Assembly (NCBI GenBank): GCA_021822485.1
Contig: JAKAQP010000013.1
Location: 1 to 40,960, forward strand
DNA length: 40,960 nucleotides
DNA from: a bacterium
GTDB lineage: Bacteria > SZUA-79 > Acidulodesulfobacterales > Acidulodesulfobacteraceae
Direction of reading: 5' to 3'
The notes under the pieces were generated by a model. The model was not told the DNA's origin, did no database searches, and saw nothing but the letters and a program-made list of their open reading frames with translations. Of the stretch, positions 18,350 to 26,365 are shown piece by piece. How positions within the stretch are numbered: the first letter of the stretch is position 1; each line of letters starts with the position of its first letter. A program made the position numbers and the translations under genes.

Positions 18350-18873
18350 ATTTTTTCGACAAATTTTTTATCGCTTATACTTGTAATATTTACGTTAATT
18401 ATTTCATTTTTTTCCGCTTTTATTTTCCTGCCTATAAAATCGGGACAAACAGGCAATTCTCTTCCGTCTTTATCGATAAAAACTGCAAGTTTAATCTTTG
18501 CAGGCCTTCCGAAATCTAATATTTCGTCTATAGAAGCCCTGACTGTTCTTCCGCTGCTTATAACATCATCGACGAGTAAAATTTCTCTGCCGTTAATATC
18601 GAAAGGAAGATCCGTTGAATCGCCGGACTTTTTAACGACAAACGGATCGTCCCGATAAAGCGTCATATCTATGTAGCCGATTTCACAGTCTATGCCGAAC
18701 CTGTCTAAGACTGCTTTTTTTATCAAATCGGCTAAAACGATTCCGCCGTTTTTTATGCCTATTATTACGGCATTATTAAAATCTAAATCAGAATTTATTA
18801 TTTTATTTATAATATCATTTAAGATTAAATCGGTCTCTTTATCGTCAAAAACTATAACTCCGCTTTTCGACAT
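18346..18873 (-). CDS. pyrR: PyrR regulator / uracil phosphoribosyltransferase
   Basis: A PRTase-fold protein. In Firmicutes it binds pyr mRNA leaders to cause attenuation, and it can convert uracil to UMP. The PRPP-binding signature is ILLVDDVISSGRTVRAS, and the central block GYIDMTLYRDD is specific for PyrR. I chose the ATG at 18871-18873 because GGTGA lies five bases upstream (175 residues). A GTG at 18882 that overlaps the lepB stop by 4 bp is the alternative (178 residues). The genes around it are packed without leaders, so classical RNA-binding attenuation has no obvious target here. Confidence 0.94.
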   Translation of the reverse strand: MSKSGVIVFDDKETDLILNDIINKIINSDLDFNNAVIIGIKNGGIVLADLIKKAVLDRFGIDCEIGYIDMTLYRDDPFVVKKSGDSTDLPFDINGREILLVDDVISSGRTVRASIDEILDFGRPAKIKLAVFIDKDGRELPVCPDFIGRKIKAEKNEIINVNITSISDKKFVEKI

Positions 18874-18878
18874 TAAAT

Positions 18879-19532
18879 TCACCCTAAATTTTTAATTGGA
18901 CATTCAGGAATTGTTTTAAAAAAACGATGCCAATAAATATCGAAATGATTTTTTGGATTCCATGAAAAATATATAATAAAAGCCTGACCTATTACGTCTT
19001 TATATGGAACGAAACCCCAGTACCTAGAATCGAAACTGTTATCTCTATTATCTCCCATAACGAAAAGCTCGTTTTTTGGAACGGTAATGGGACCATAATT
19101 ATCCCTCGGAGAATCGTAAGCCGGTAAAATTTTATCGGATGTCCATTTAGCATACTTGCAATTATAAATACGATTATTAATATACACTTTATTGTTTATT
19201 ATTTGAATCTTATCGCCGGGCGTACCTACCACTCTTTTAATAAAATCTATACCTGGATGAAGGTTGTATTTTCTTGCGTAAGGAAATTTAAATACTATAA
19301 CTTGACCGGTTTTAGGATGCGAAACGTGAATAACATCTTTGGTAAAAGGAATATGAACTCCGTATATAAACTTATTTACCAAAATATGGTCCCCAGGTAT
19401 AAGCGTCGGTTCCATCGAACCTGAAGGTATTTTGAAAGCCTGAACGACGAAGGTTCTAAACAATAACGCTATTACTATAGCTATTACTATAGCTTTAAAA
19501 TAATCCCATAATGTATGTTTATTATCGTTCAT
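18879..19532 (-). CDS. lepB: Signal peptidase I
   Basis: A membrane Ser/Lys protease that removes signal peptides from exported proteins. One N-terminal transmembrane helix (about 11-31) leads to the catalytic serine S39 in PSGSMEPTL, and the general base is K99 in FIKRVVGTPGD. The box GDNRDNSFDSRYWG is the third conserved block. Length 217 fits the single-helix type. It is the first gene of the run lepB-pyrR-pyrB-pyrC-carA-carB-greA, with a strong promoter only about 19 bp upstream and no Shine-Dalgarno sequence before the ATG. Confidence 0.96.
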   Translation of the reverse strand: MNDNKHTLWDYFKAIVIAIVIALLFRTFVVQAFKIPSGSMEPTLIPGDHILVNKFIYGVHIPFTKDVIHVSHPKTGQVIVFKFPYARKYNLHPGIDFIKRVVGTPGDKIQIINNKVYINNRIYNCKYAKWTSDKILPAYDSPRDNYGPITVPKNELFVMGDNRDNSFDSRYWGFVPYKDVIGQAFIIYFSWNPKNHFDIYWHRFFKTIPECPIKNLG

Positions 19533-19557
19533 AAAAAAAGTATTTTAATTTTTATAA

Positions 19558-19586
19558 ATTATACCAGTTTTTTTTAATAATGTCTA
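19558..19586 (-). promoter_or_regulatory. Strong promoter of the lepB-pyr-car-greA operon
   Basis: On the minus strand TAGACA (19586-19581, 5/6) and TATAAT (19563-19558, 6/6) are 17 bp apart, with an extended -10 TGG directly before TATAAT. The start site near 19551 leaves a leader of about 19 nt before the lepB ATG, too short for an attenuator. Confidence 0.72.
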
Positions 19587-19601
19587 ATGCTACAAGTTGA
19601 T

Positions 19602-19630
19602 ATAGGGGCAGAATTGAATTCTGTCCCTAT
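19602..19630. repeat. REP-like palindrome, copy 1
   Basis: Two 14-bp arms, ATAGGGGCAGAATT and AATTCTGTCCCTAT, flank one central base and pair with a single G:T mismatch. The palindrome sits between lepA and the lepB promoter. It shares the core GAATTGAATTC and the same arm length with the palindrome at 29023-29051. No T-run follows on either strand, so it is not a standard terminator. Such elements are typically REP sequences moved by IS200-like (RAYT) transposases; none is in the window. Confidence 0.65.
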
Positions 19631-19651
19631 GGTATCTAATAGTCGCCAATA

Positions 19652-21466
19652 TCAGACTTTCAATATCGAGAGAAACGCCTCTTGCGGAATTTCGACCGAA
19701 CCGATATTTTTCATTTTTTTCTTGCCTTCTTTCTGTTTCTCTAAAAGTTTTCTCTTTCTTGTAATATCGCCACCATAACATTTAGCGAGAACATTCTTGC
19801 GTAAAGCCTTTATCTCTTCCCTGGCTATAATTTTAGAACCTATTTGCGCCTGAAGAACCACTTCAAACATCTGCCTCGGTATTAAAGCCCTCAGTTTTTC
19901 TACTATGTTTCTCCCTCTTACGTAGGCTTTATCCCTATGTACTATAACAGATAAGGCATCTATCGGGTCTTTATTTACCAATATCTCAAGTTTTATCATA
20001 TCGGCCGGCCTGTATCCGCTGAATTCGTAATCAAAAGAAGCATACCCTTTAGAAAGAGATTTTAGCTGGTCGTAAAAATCGAGAACTATTTCGGCTAAGG
20101 GCAATTCATAAACTAACTGAACTCTGGTTTTCGTAATATATTTTAATTCTACTTGTCTTCCCCTTTTTTCTACGCAAAGGTTTATTATTTTGCCGAGATA
20201 CTCCGAAGGAACATAAATATTTGCCTTAATAAAAGGTTCCTCTATATGTTCGACCTCCTGCATTGAAATATCTTCGGAAGGCGGAAATTTCATAGGATTA
20301 AGAGCCGTCTTAACTTCTCCTTTCATCGTTATTATATTATAAAGAACGGTAGGCGACGTAGATATAAGGCTTAAACCGTATTCGCGCTCAAGTCTTTCTA
20401 CTATGATTTCCATATGCAAAAGCCCAAGAAACCCGCATCTAAAACCGAAGCCTAGCGCAAGCGAATTTTCCGGCTCATATGAAAAAGAAGGATCGTTTAA
20501 TTTCAATTTTTCTATAGAATCCTTAAGCTCGGGATAATCGTCGGAATCTATAGGATAGATGCCGGCAAACACCATAGGTTTCGGTTCTTTAAAATCCGGC
20601 AGAGGTTTTTTAGTAGGATTATTTTTAAGCGTTATAGTATCGCCTATTTTGAACCTTACTGAATCTTTTATATTGGCGATTATAAATCCTACTTCTCCGG
20701 CGCTTAAAGCATCAAGCTCTTTCATAAAAGGGCTGTAAACGCCTACTTTTTGGACTTCATATGAAATTCCGGAGTGCATAAGCAGTATGGTATCGCCGGG
20801 AACGACGGTTCCGTCAAATACCCTTATTAGCGCGATAACGCCCTGATATGAATCAAACCATGAGTCGAAAATGAGCGCCTTTAAGGGTGCATGCGGGTCT
20901 CCGCTTGGATGAGGAATTTTATCTATAACCGCTTCTAATATCTCTTTAATTCCTATGCCTTCCTTGGCGCTTGCCAAAATTGCGTCTCCGGCTTCCAAAC
21001 CGACTACTTCTTCAATTTCTTTTTTGGTTTTTTCAGAGTCGGCACTGGGCAGGTCTATTTTATTTATTACCGGAACTACGGTTAAGTTCATATCCGAAGC
21101 TATATAAACATTGGCTAAAGTCTGAGCTTCTACGCCCTGCGTAGCATCGACTACCAAAAGAGCTCCTTCGCAAGCGGCTAAAGACTTCGATACTTCATAC
21201 GAAAAATCTACGTGCCCCGGGGTGTCAATCAGATTGAGAGTGTAATCGACTCCGCCGTAATTATATGTAAGCCTCACAGTCTGAGCTTTTATAGTAATGC
21301 CTCTTTCGCGCTCAAGTTCCATATTGTCTAAAAACTGCGAAACTTTTTCTCTTTCGGTAATTGCTCCGGTAAAATCTAAAAATCTGTCCGCAAGCGTGGA
21401 CTTTCCATGGTCGATATGGGCTATTATTGAAAAATTTCTTATTTTTTTTATGTCCATACGATTCAT
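19652..21466 (-). CDS. lepA: Elongation factor 4 (LepA)
   Basis: A ribosome-binding GTPase of the EF-G family involved in initiation fidelity and back-translocation. The P-loop AHIDHGKS is at 16-23, G2/G3 follow ([22 protein letters not shown]), and G4 is NKIDLP. The LepA-specific C-terminal domain ([22 protein letters not shown], then the tail [22 protein letters not shown]) is complete. Length 604 is normal. An ATG three codons in (21457) is an equally good start; neither has a clear ribosome site. The 5' end lies 16 bp after the RNase P RNA with no visible promoter or terminator between. Confidence 0.97.
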   Translation of the reverse strand: MNRMDIKKIRNFSIIAHIDHGKSTLADRFLDFTGAITEREKVSQFLDNMELERERGITIKAQTVRLTYNYGGVDYTLNLIDTPGHVDFSYEVSKSLAACEGALLVVDATQGVEAQTLANVYIASDMNLTVVPVINKIDLPSADSEKTKKEIEEVVGLEAGDAILASAKEGIGIKEILEAVIDKIPHPSGDPHAPLKALIFDSWFDSYQGVIALIRVFDGTVVPGDTILLMHSGISYEVQKVGVYSPFMKELDALSAGEVGFIIANIKDSVRFKIGDTITLKNNPTKKPLPDFKEPKPMVFAGIYPIDSDDYPELKDSIEKLKLNDPSFSYEPENSLALGFGFRCGFLGLLHMEIIVERLEREYGLSLISTSPTVLYNIITMKGEVKTALNPMKFPPSEDISMQEVEHIEEPFIKANIYVPSEYLGKIINLCVEKRGRQVELKYITKTRVQLVYELPLAEIVLDFYDQLKSLSKGYASFDYEFSGYRPADMIKLEILVNKDPIDALSVIVHRDKAYVRGRNIVEKLRALIPRQMFEVVLQAQIGSKIIAREEIKALRKNVLAKCYGGDITRKRKLLEKQKEGKKKMKNIGSVEIPQEAFLSILKV

Positions 21467-21482
21467 AATTTTTATAATATTA

Positions 21483-21828
21483 CGGCCGCAAGCAAAATCG
21501 TAAGCCGGGTTCTGTATATGCCGGTCATTTCTCTATGCGAACAACCCGAAGACCGTATAAGACGAGCAGCCTTGATCTTCCTATTTGTTCTTGCTCCTAA
21601 TGGGGCTTGCAATAGACATTATTTACATAATGTCCAAGTGAGCTCTTACCTCGCTATTTCACCCTTACCTCTTTACCGTTACGGTAATTAAGAGGCGGTA
21701 TATTTTCTGTTGCGCTTTCCTTAAAGTTGCCTTCACCGGTTTAAAACGGCATTATGCTCTTTGGAGCCCGGACTTTCCTCAAAAAACAAAAAGTTTTTTG
21801 CGACCGACTGCTTTTGCTTACGACCGAC
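21483..21828 (-). ncRNA. rnpB: RNase P RNA, bacterial class A
   Basis: The catalytic RNA that matures tRNA 5' ends. The conserved 5' P4 strand GAGGAAAGTCCGGGCTCC and the 3' ACAGAACCCGGCTTAC read on the minus strand near the two ends. The terminal helix P1 is formed by CGGTCGTAAGCAAAA (21826-21812) and TTTTGCTTGCGGCCG (21497-21483), 15 pairs with two G:U wobbles, which fixes the ends. At about 346 nt it fits class A. A promoter directly upstream (21834-21862) places the start at about 21828. Confidence 0.95.
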
Positions 21829-21833
21829 AAATC

Positions 21834-21862
21834 ATTTTAACAGCTTGATGTTTGTTCGTCAA
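21834..21862 (-). promoter_or_regulatory. rnpB promoter overlapping the end of rnhA
   Basis: On the minus strand TTGACG (21862-21857) and TAAAAT (21839-21834) are 17 bp apart, each 5/6 to consensus. The rnhA stop codon TAA forms the first three bases of the -10. The expected start at about 21828 is two bases before helix P1. Confidence 0.72.
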
Positions 21863-22310
21863 TATCTAACTTTTCTATATTATAATCTATAGCCGAATTT
21901 GCTAACTTATCTGCTTTAAAATTAAGCGATCTCGGAATATGCTTAAATGAATAAGATGCATTTAAATTTTCTATTAATTTTTTTGCCTTATTATAAAGAG
22001 GCATGATATTTGGACTTTTTACCGAATAAATTCCGTTTATTTGATTTATTAAAAGTTGCGAATCGGCTAAAAAGAGAATATTAAATATTTCGGGGCCGTT
22101 TGTAAATTTAGATTTAGAGAGATATTCCAGCGCTATAATAAAAGCTCTATATTCCGCTTCATTATTAGTTAAAATACCAAGATACTGTTTTAATGAAATA
22201 TTTTTTTTATTATCTTCATCTATAATGAAAATTCCTGCACCGGATTTTCCGGGATTTCCTCGCGACGCTCCATCGGTGTAAACAGTTAAATTATATATTT
22301 TTAAATCCAT
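21837..22310 (-). CDS. rnhA: Ribonuclease HI family protein
   Basis: An RNase H-fold nuclease expected to cut the RNA strand of RNA-DNA hybrids. The four catalytic acids are visible: D13 (VYTDGASRGNPG), E51 (TNNEAEY), D83 (LADSQLL) and D134 (FKADKLAN). At 157 residues, with the motif DGASRGNPGKSGAGIFI, it resembles the short bacterial/archaeal RNase HI type without the basic handle region of E. coli RnhA. The last codons carry the rnpB promoter, and the stop is 8 bp before the RNase P RNA. It follows the zinc-ribbon gene by 99 bp. Confidence 0.9.
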   Translation of the reverse strand: MDLKIYNLTVYTDGASRGNPGKSGAGIFIIDEDNKKNISLKQYLGILTNNEAEYRAFIIALEYLSKSKFTNGPEIFNILFLADSQLLINQINGIYSVKSPNIMPLYNKAKKLIENLNASYSFKHIPRSLNFKADKLANSAIDYNIEKLDIDEQTSSC

Positions 22311-22409
22311 ATTAATTATAATAATCTCGGGTATATTTTCTATAGTGTTTATAAAACATGCGGTAAAAATATGGACATAATCTTCGTTCTATTCGTATTA
22401 ACCGTTAAA

Positions 22410-23192
22410 TCATACTTTAGCTTTGTTGACTTTTTTAGATGTTTTTGGAGAATGCGGCGCTGCTTCCGCAACGGTTTCTTGTGGAACACTTTCAATGTAA
22501 ATAATCCTTGAACAGATTGGACACTGCATAAAAACATTTTCGGATATAAGTTCGTTAAACTGCTGAGGAGGCAGCATTCTGTAACATCCTGTACAGGCTC
22601 CTGACTGCAGTACCGGAGCAATAGCAGGAAATCCTTTTCTTATTTTTATAGTTTCATATATGTCTAAGTAGCTTTTTTTGATTTTGCTCTTTGCATCCTC
22701 TCTTCTGTTTAAAAAATCCTCTTTTGATAACTCAAATTCTTTCTCTATATTTTTTAATTCGGCATCTTTTGAAGATAAACTAACCTGCAGGTCTTCCGCC
22801 TCTTTTTGTATTAAATTAATTTTATCGTTCAAAACCGTTTGATTTTCCGCCAACATAATTAATTCGCCTTCGGCTTTCTTTTTTAAAGCTTCGGTATCTT
22901 TTATGGATTTTTGAAGCGCGTTATATTCTTTATTAGTTTTTATAAGTTTTTGCGTATCTTTCATTTTATTAAGCTTATCGTCGAAAGTTTGAATTTCCAC
23001 CTCGGTTCCGGATATTTTTTTATTTAACTCCGTCAAATCTTCATTTAATTTTTCATGCTCCGATTTTTTTAAATTAATTCCATTCTGCAACTCGTCAATT
23101 TCATTATTAATTTTCTTAAGCGATTCCTCAAATTTTAAAAGTTCCAAATCAATATTCTGAATATCCAATATAAAAGAAATTTGTTCGTTCAA
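22410..23192 (-). CDS. C4-type zinc ribbon coiled-coil protein (COG1579)
   Basis: A cytosolic protein with a long antiparallel coiled coil (about 10-180) and a C-terminal zinc ribbon with C200, C203, C224 and C227 (SGACTGCYRMLPP; MQCPICSRIIY). Family members are thought to act as nucleic-acid or assembly adaptors, but the function is not established. A 30-residue Ala/Lys-rich tail follows the ribbon. The start is a TTG (23190-23192) with AAGGAGG six bases upstream. The gene lies 24 bp after the Nif3-family gene, a pairing found in many bacterial genomes. Confidence 0.88.
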   Translation of the reverse strand: MNEQISFILDIQNIDLELLKFEESLKKINNEIDELQNGINLKKSEHEKLNEDLTELNKKISGTEVEIQTFDDKLNKMKDTQKLIKTNKEYNALQKSIKDTEALKKKAEGELIMLAENQTVLNDKINLIQKEAEDLQVSLSSKDAELKNIEKEFELSKEDFLNRREDAKSKIKKSYLDIYETIKIRKGFPAIAPVLQSGACTGCYRMLPPQQFNELISENVFMQCPICSRIIYIESVPQETVAEAAPHSPKTSKKVNKAKV

Positions 23193-23216
23193 AGCTATCC
23201 TCCTTATGTTTATATA

Positions 23217-24329
23217 TTATTTAAATTTATTAAAGGGGCTGTTTTCGCCGTTATTTTCAAAAACCGGAATATTAGAATTAAACTCTTTTGTTATTATATT
23301 TTTCGTTATTTCGGTAAAATATTTTTCGGCATCGAAATGGGATATTTCAATCAAGGATATTCCGCTCAAATTTGCCCTGATTGCCGTACTATGTTTTAAT
23401 TCGGAAGATATTAGAATATCGCAGCCCTCTTTTATTGCATTGTCTATAAAAGAAAATCCGCTTCCGGATACTACAGCTATTTTTTTTATTTTTTTATTTA
23501 ATTTACCGCAATAATTTATAAAAACGGGCGAAAAAATGCTCTGAATATTTTCCAAAATTTTGCCCAGCGTCGTAGCGTTTTCTAAATTACCGGTTGCACC
23601 CATTCCCGTTTCTTTTCCTCCGAAATCGTATAACGGAAAAATATCGAAAGCGGCCTCTTCGTAAGGATGGACTTTCTTCATTTCTTCTATCGCCTGCTTT
23701 ATAAATCTTTCTTCTACCAATATTTCTACTTTAGATTCGTCGACGAAAGAAGTTTTTCCGGATTCTCCTATAAACGGGTCTGAGCCGGATAAAGGTTTAA
23801 AGGAGCCTTTACCTTTAGTTTCAAAAGAACAATTTTCATAGTTTCCTATTTTTGGATTTCCGTATTTAAAAAGAGCTTCTCTAACCGCTCTTACATAACC
23901 TTTGGGAATAAAAACCGATAATTTATAAAGATTTCTTTTCCCGGATACAAGAGGTATAACTTCCTTTACCGACAGCTTATTCAGAATATAACGGCTCATA
24001 GAATATGCTGAGGAATCGAAATTAGTATGCATAGCATAAACGCAGATTTTATTATTTATCAGAGCTTCAAAAAATTTGCCGGTCGTCGAGTTTAAGTCTA
24101 TAAACGGCAATGGATGAAAAAAGAGCGGGTGATGAATTAATATAAGGTTAGAATTGGTTTTAAGCGATAAATCTAAGGACTTTTTAGAAAGGTCTAATGA
24201 TGTTACTATGCCTGTTACCGGCGAATTGGATAATTTTACCTGATAACCCGAATTATCCCAATCTTCCTGCAAATCGGGCGGTATCAGGTTTTCTAATTTA
24301 TCTACTACATCTTTTATAAATAATGACAT
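23217..24329 (-). CDS. Nif3-like dinuclear metal-centre protein (DUF34/YqfO type)
   Basis: A Nif3/YbgI-fold protein with a dinuclear metal site; often listed as GTP cyclohydrolase 1 type 2, although the cellular role is unsettled. Metal ligands are visible in ILIHHPLFF (H66, H67), the MHTNFD stretch (H101, D105) and EISHFDAE near the C-terminus. About residues 135-235 form the PII/CutA-like insertion of the long YqfO form. The start is ATG 24327-24329, giving 370 residues. The frame stays open upstream, but only because it reads through the tRNA gene; those 31 codons (for example IAQLVERPAHN) are tRNA sequence, not protein. The ATG is 8 bp from the tRNA 3' end and has no Shine-Dalgarno. Confidence 0.9.
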   Translation of the reverse strand: MSLFIKDVVDKLENLIPPDLQEDWDNSGYQVKLSNSPVTGIVTSLDLSKKSLDLSLKTNSNLILIHHPLFFHPLPFIDLNSTTGKFFEALINNKICVYAMHTNFDSSAYSMSRYILNKLSVKEVIPLVSGKRNLYKLSVFIPKGYVRAVREALFKYGNPKIGNYENCSFETKGKGSFKPLSGSDPFIGESGKTSFVDESKVEILVEERFIKQAIEEMKKVHPYEEAAFDIFPLYDFGGKETGMGATGNLENATTLGKILENIQSIFSPVFINYCGKLNKKIKKIAVVSGSGFSFIDNAIKEGCDILISSELKHSTAIRANLSGISLIEISHFDAEKYFTEITKNIITKEFNSNIPVFENNGENSPFNKFK

Positions 24330-24337
24330 TTTTAAAA

Positions 24338-24413
24338 TGGTGGGCCCACCCGGGTTCGAACCAGGGACCAACCGGTTATGAGCCGGCCGCTCTACCAGCT
24401 GAGCTATAGGCCC
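24338..24413 (-). tRNA. tRNA with anticodon CAT (Ile2-type, or elongator Met)
   Basis: A 76-nt cloverleaf beginning GGGCCTATAGCTCAGC, with anticodon loop CTCATAA (CAT at 24380-24378), the T-arm GGTTCGAAC and an encoded 3' CCA. The acceptor is fully paired at G1-C72, which rules out initiator tRNA. The overall form GGGCCTATAGCTCAG with CTCATAACCGG fits tRNA-Ile2, where TilS changes the C to lysidine, but elongator tRNA-Met is not excluded by eye. It sits 8 bp after rpoD and 8 bp before the Nif3-family gene, so it is probably processed out of that transcript. Confidence 0.93.
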
Positions 24414-24421
24414 TAAATCCA

Positions 24422-26359
24422 CTACTTCACAAATGTTTTAAGCCTTTTGGAACGGCTCGGATGCCTGAGCTTCCTGAGGGCTTTTGCTTCTATCTGCCTT
24501 ATTCTTTCTCTTGTAACTCCAAACTCTTGCCCTACCTCTTCTAAGGTATGGTCGGATTTAATTCCTATTCCAAACCTCATGCGCAAAACTTTTTCTTCTC
24601 TTTCGGTAAGAGAAGCAAGAACTTTTCCCGTCTGCGCTTCAAGGTCGGCATTTATTGCCGCTTCTAAAGGCAAAACGGTCGTTTTATCTTCTATAAAATC
24701 GCCGAGATGCGTATCTTCTTCTTCGCCTATGGGAGTTTCAAGAGAAATAGGCTCTTTTGCTATCTTTAAAACCTTTCTGACTTTATCTATAGGCAAATCC
24801 ATTCTTTCGGCAATTTCTTCCGGAACAGGTTCTCTTCCAATCTCTTGAACTAAAGCTCTTGAAGTCCTGATTAATTTGTTGATGGTTTCTATCATATGGA
24901 CAGGTATCCTTATAGTTCTTGCCTGATCGGCAATCGCTCTGGTAATAGCCTGTCTTATCCACCACGTAGCATATGTAGAAAACTTATATCCTCTTTGATA
25001 CTGAAATTTTTCGACCGCTTTCATAAGACCTATATTGCCTTCCTGAATCAGGTCTAAAAATTGAAGCCCTCTATTGGAATATTTTTTAGCTATAGAAACC
25101 ACAAGTCTCAAATTAGCTTCTACCAATTCGGTTTTTGCCGCTTTAGACTTCTCTTCGCCTATTTTTATAGCTTCGACTATTTTTTTAAGTTCGACTTTGG
25201 ATACCCCTACCTCTTTCTCGGAAACCACAATCTTTGTCTTATATTCGTTTATGAGCTTATTAATGCTTTCCTGGCGTTTATGCTCCTGAGACTTAGACTG
25301 TTCTCCGATTTCGTTTTTCTTATTATAAGCAGATTCAAGCTCTTTGATGCTTTCTTCAAATTCCGATATTTTTATATTATGATTTTTAAGCCTCATTATA
25401 ACTTTATCGGATATTTTCTTTTTGAGCCTTAAATCTTTAATATAACCGAGTATTTTTTTCTTTGATTCCGCCGTTAAATTTTTATGTCCTACCCAAGAAA
25501 TAGATTTTGAAGAACTATCCGAATCTATATCTTCTATATTGTCTTCATCCGATTCTATTCCGTCCGAACTGTCTTCCCTAAAAGAAATTTTATTTTTCTT
25601 TGATTTTTTAGAAGCATTTTCTGTTTTAGATTTATCTTCTTTATATTTTACCTCTTTTTTTATTTTTTCGATAATAGATAAAAATCTGGCTTCCGCTTTT
25701 TCTATATCCTTCTCGCTTGGAAAGTCAACGTCATCGAAATCGGAAACTATGCCGCTAATATTTAAATCGCCGTTTTTTAATTTATCTCCTATCGATATAA
25801 TCCACCGGATTAAAATATCCGAATTCAAAACTGACGAGAAAATTTCTTCTTCCCCTTCTTCGATGCTTTTTGCAATTTCTATTTCTCTTTCACGCGTAAG
25901 CAAAGCGACAGATCCCATTTCTTTTAAATACATCCTTACGGGATCATTAGTTTTAAGGGATAAATCTTCCTCCTCTTCCAATTCGTCGCTAAAAATTTCG
26001 TCATCGGCAAACTTAGAAGAAGACTTGGTAAAAATAGAAGAGGTATCTCTGCCGATCTCTATATCTTTCTCCCCAAGCATACTTATTAAATCGTCTATCT
26101 GATCGGAAGAAACTATATCCTGAGGTAAAATATCGTTAAATTCGTCGTAGCTTAATTTGCCGCCGGAACGTTCTTTGGCTTTCTCTATGCTTTTATTTAA
26201 AATTAGCGTTTCTATTTCTTTTTCCTTTTTCTGTTTTTTTAAAGTATCCGCCGGTTTTTGTTCTTTAACGGTATTATTTTTATAGGCTTTATTATTTGCC
26301 TCTGTCTTATTTGCCTTATTTTTATTATTTTTTTTATTTTCTATATTTTTTTTAGTCAT
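24422..26359 (-). CDS. rpoD: RNA polymerase primary sigma factor RpoD
   Basis: The housekeeping sigma factor. Order: a Lys/Asn-rich leader (1-60), region 1.1 (about 65-105, [12 protein letters not shown]), region 1.2 (137-170, [18 protein letters not shown]), a non-conserved region with an acidic Ser/Asp-rich stretch (240-290), regions 2.1-2.4 (about 408-490, ending [20 protein letters not shown]), region 3, and region 4 with the helix-turn-helix [25 protein letters not shown] (604 onward). Length 645 is that of a full group 1 factor. It is the last protein gene of the rpsU-cvpA-dnaG-rpoD block, 6 bp after dnaG. Confidence 0.98.
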   Translation of the reverse strand: MTKKNIENKKNNKNKANKTEANNKAYKNNTVKEQKPADTLKKQKKEKEIETLILNKSIEKAKERSGGKLSYDEFNDILPQDIVSSDQIDDLISMLGEKDIEIGRDTSSIFTKSSSKFADDEIFSDELEEEEDLSLKTNDPVRMYLKEMGSVALLTREREIEIAKSIEEGEEEIFSSVLNSDILIRWIISIGDKLKNGDLNISGIVSDFDDVDFPSEKDIEKAEARFLSIIEKIKKEVKYKEDKSKTENASKKSKKNKISFREDSSDGIESDEDNIEDIDSDSSSKSISWVGHKNLTAESKKKILGYIKDLRLKKKISDKVIMRLKNHNIKISEFEESIKELESAYNKKNEIGEQSKSQEHKRQESINKLINEYKTKIVVSEKEVGVSKVELKKIVEAIKIGEEKSKAAKTELVEANLRLVVSIAKKYSNRGLQFLDLIQEGNIGLMKAVEKFQYQRGYKFSTYATWWIRQAITRAIADQARTIRIPVHMIETINKLIRTSRALVQEIGREPVPEEIAERMDLPIDKVRKVLKIAKEPISLETPIGEEEDTHLGDFIEDKTTVLPLEAAINADLEAQTGKVLASLTEREEKVLRMRFGIGIKSDHTLEEVGQEFGVTRERIRQIEAKALRKLRHPSRSKRLKTFVK

Positions 26360-26365
26360 ATTGTA

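Noticed and set aside
19602-19630. Palindrome as an intrinsic terminator of lepA
   Set aside because: No T-run follows the stem on the minus strand, and the shared core with 29023-29051 suits a repeat element better.
19590-19781. Small open frames over the lepA end and the palindrome
   Set aside because: They read through the REP-like element and the lepA 3' end in other frames; composition is that of chance frames.
22349-22621. A 90-residue open frame on the minus strand
   Set aside because: It overlaps the zinc-ribbon gene in another frame, has no recognisable domain and no ribosome site.
24330-24422. N-terminal extension of the Nif3-family protein
   Set aside because: The 31 extra codons are the tRNA gene read as protein; the protein family begins at the ATG at 24329.
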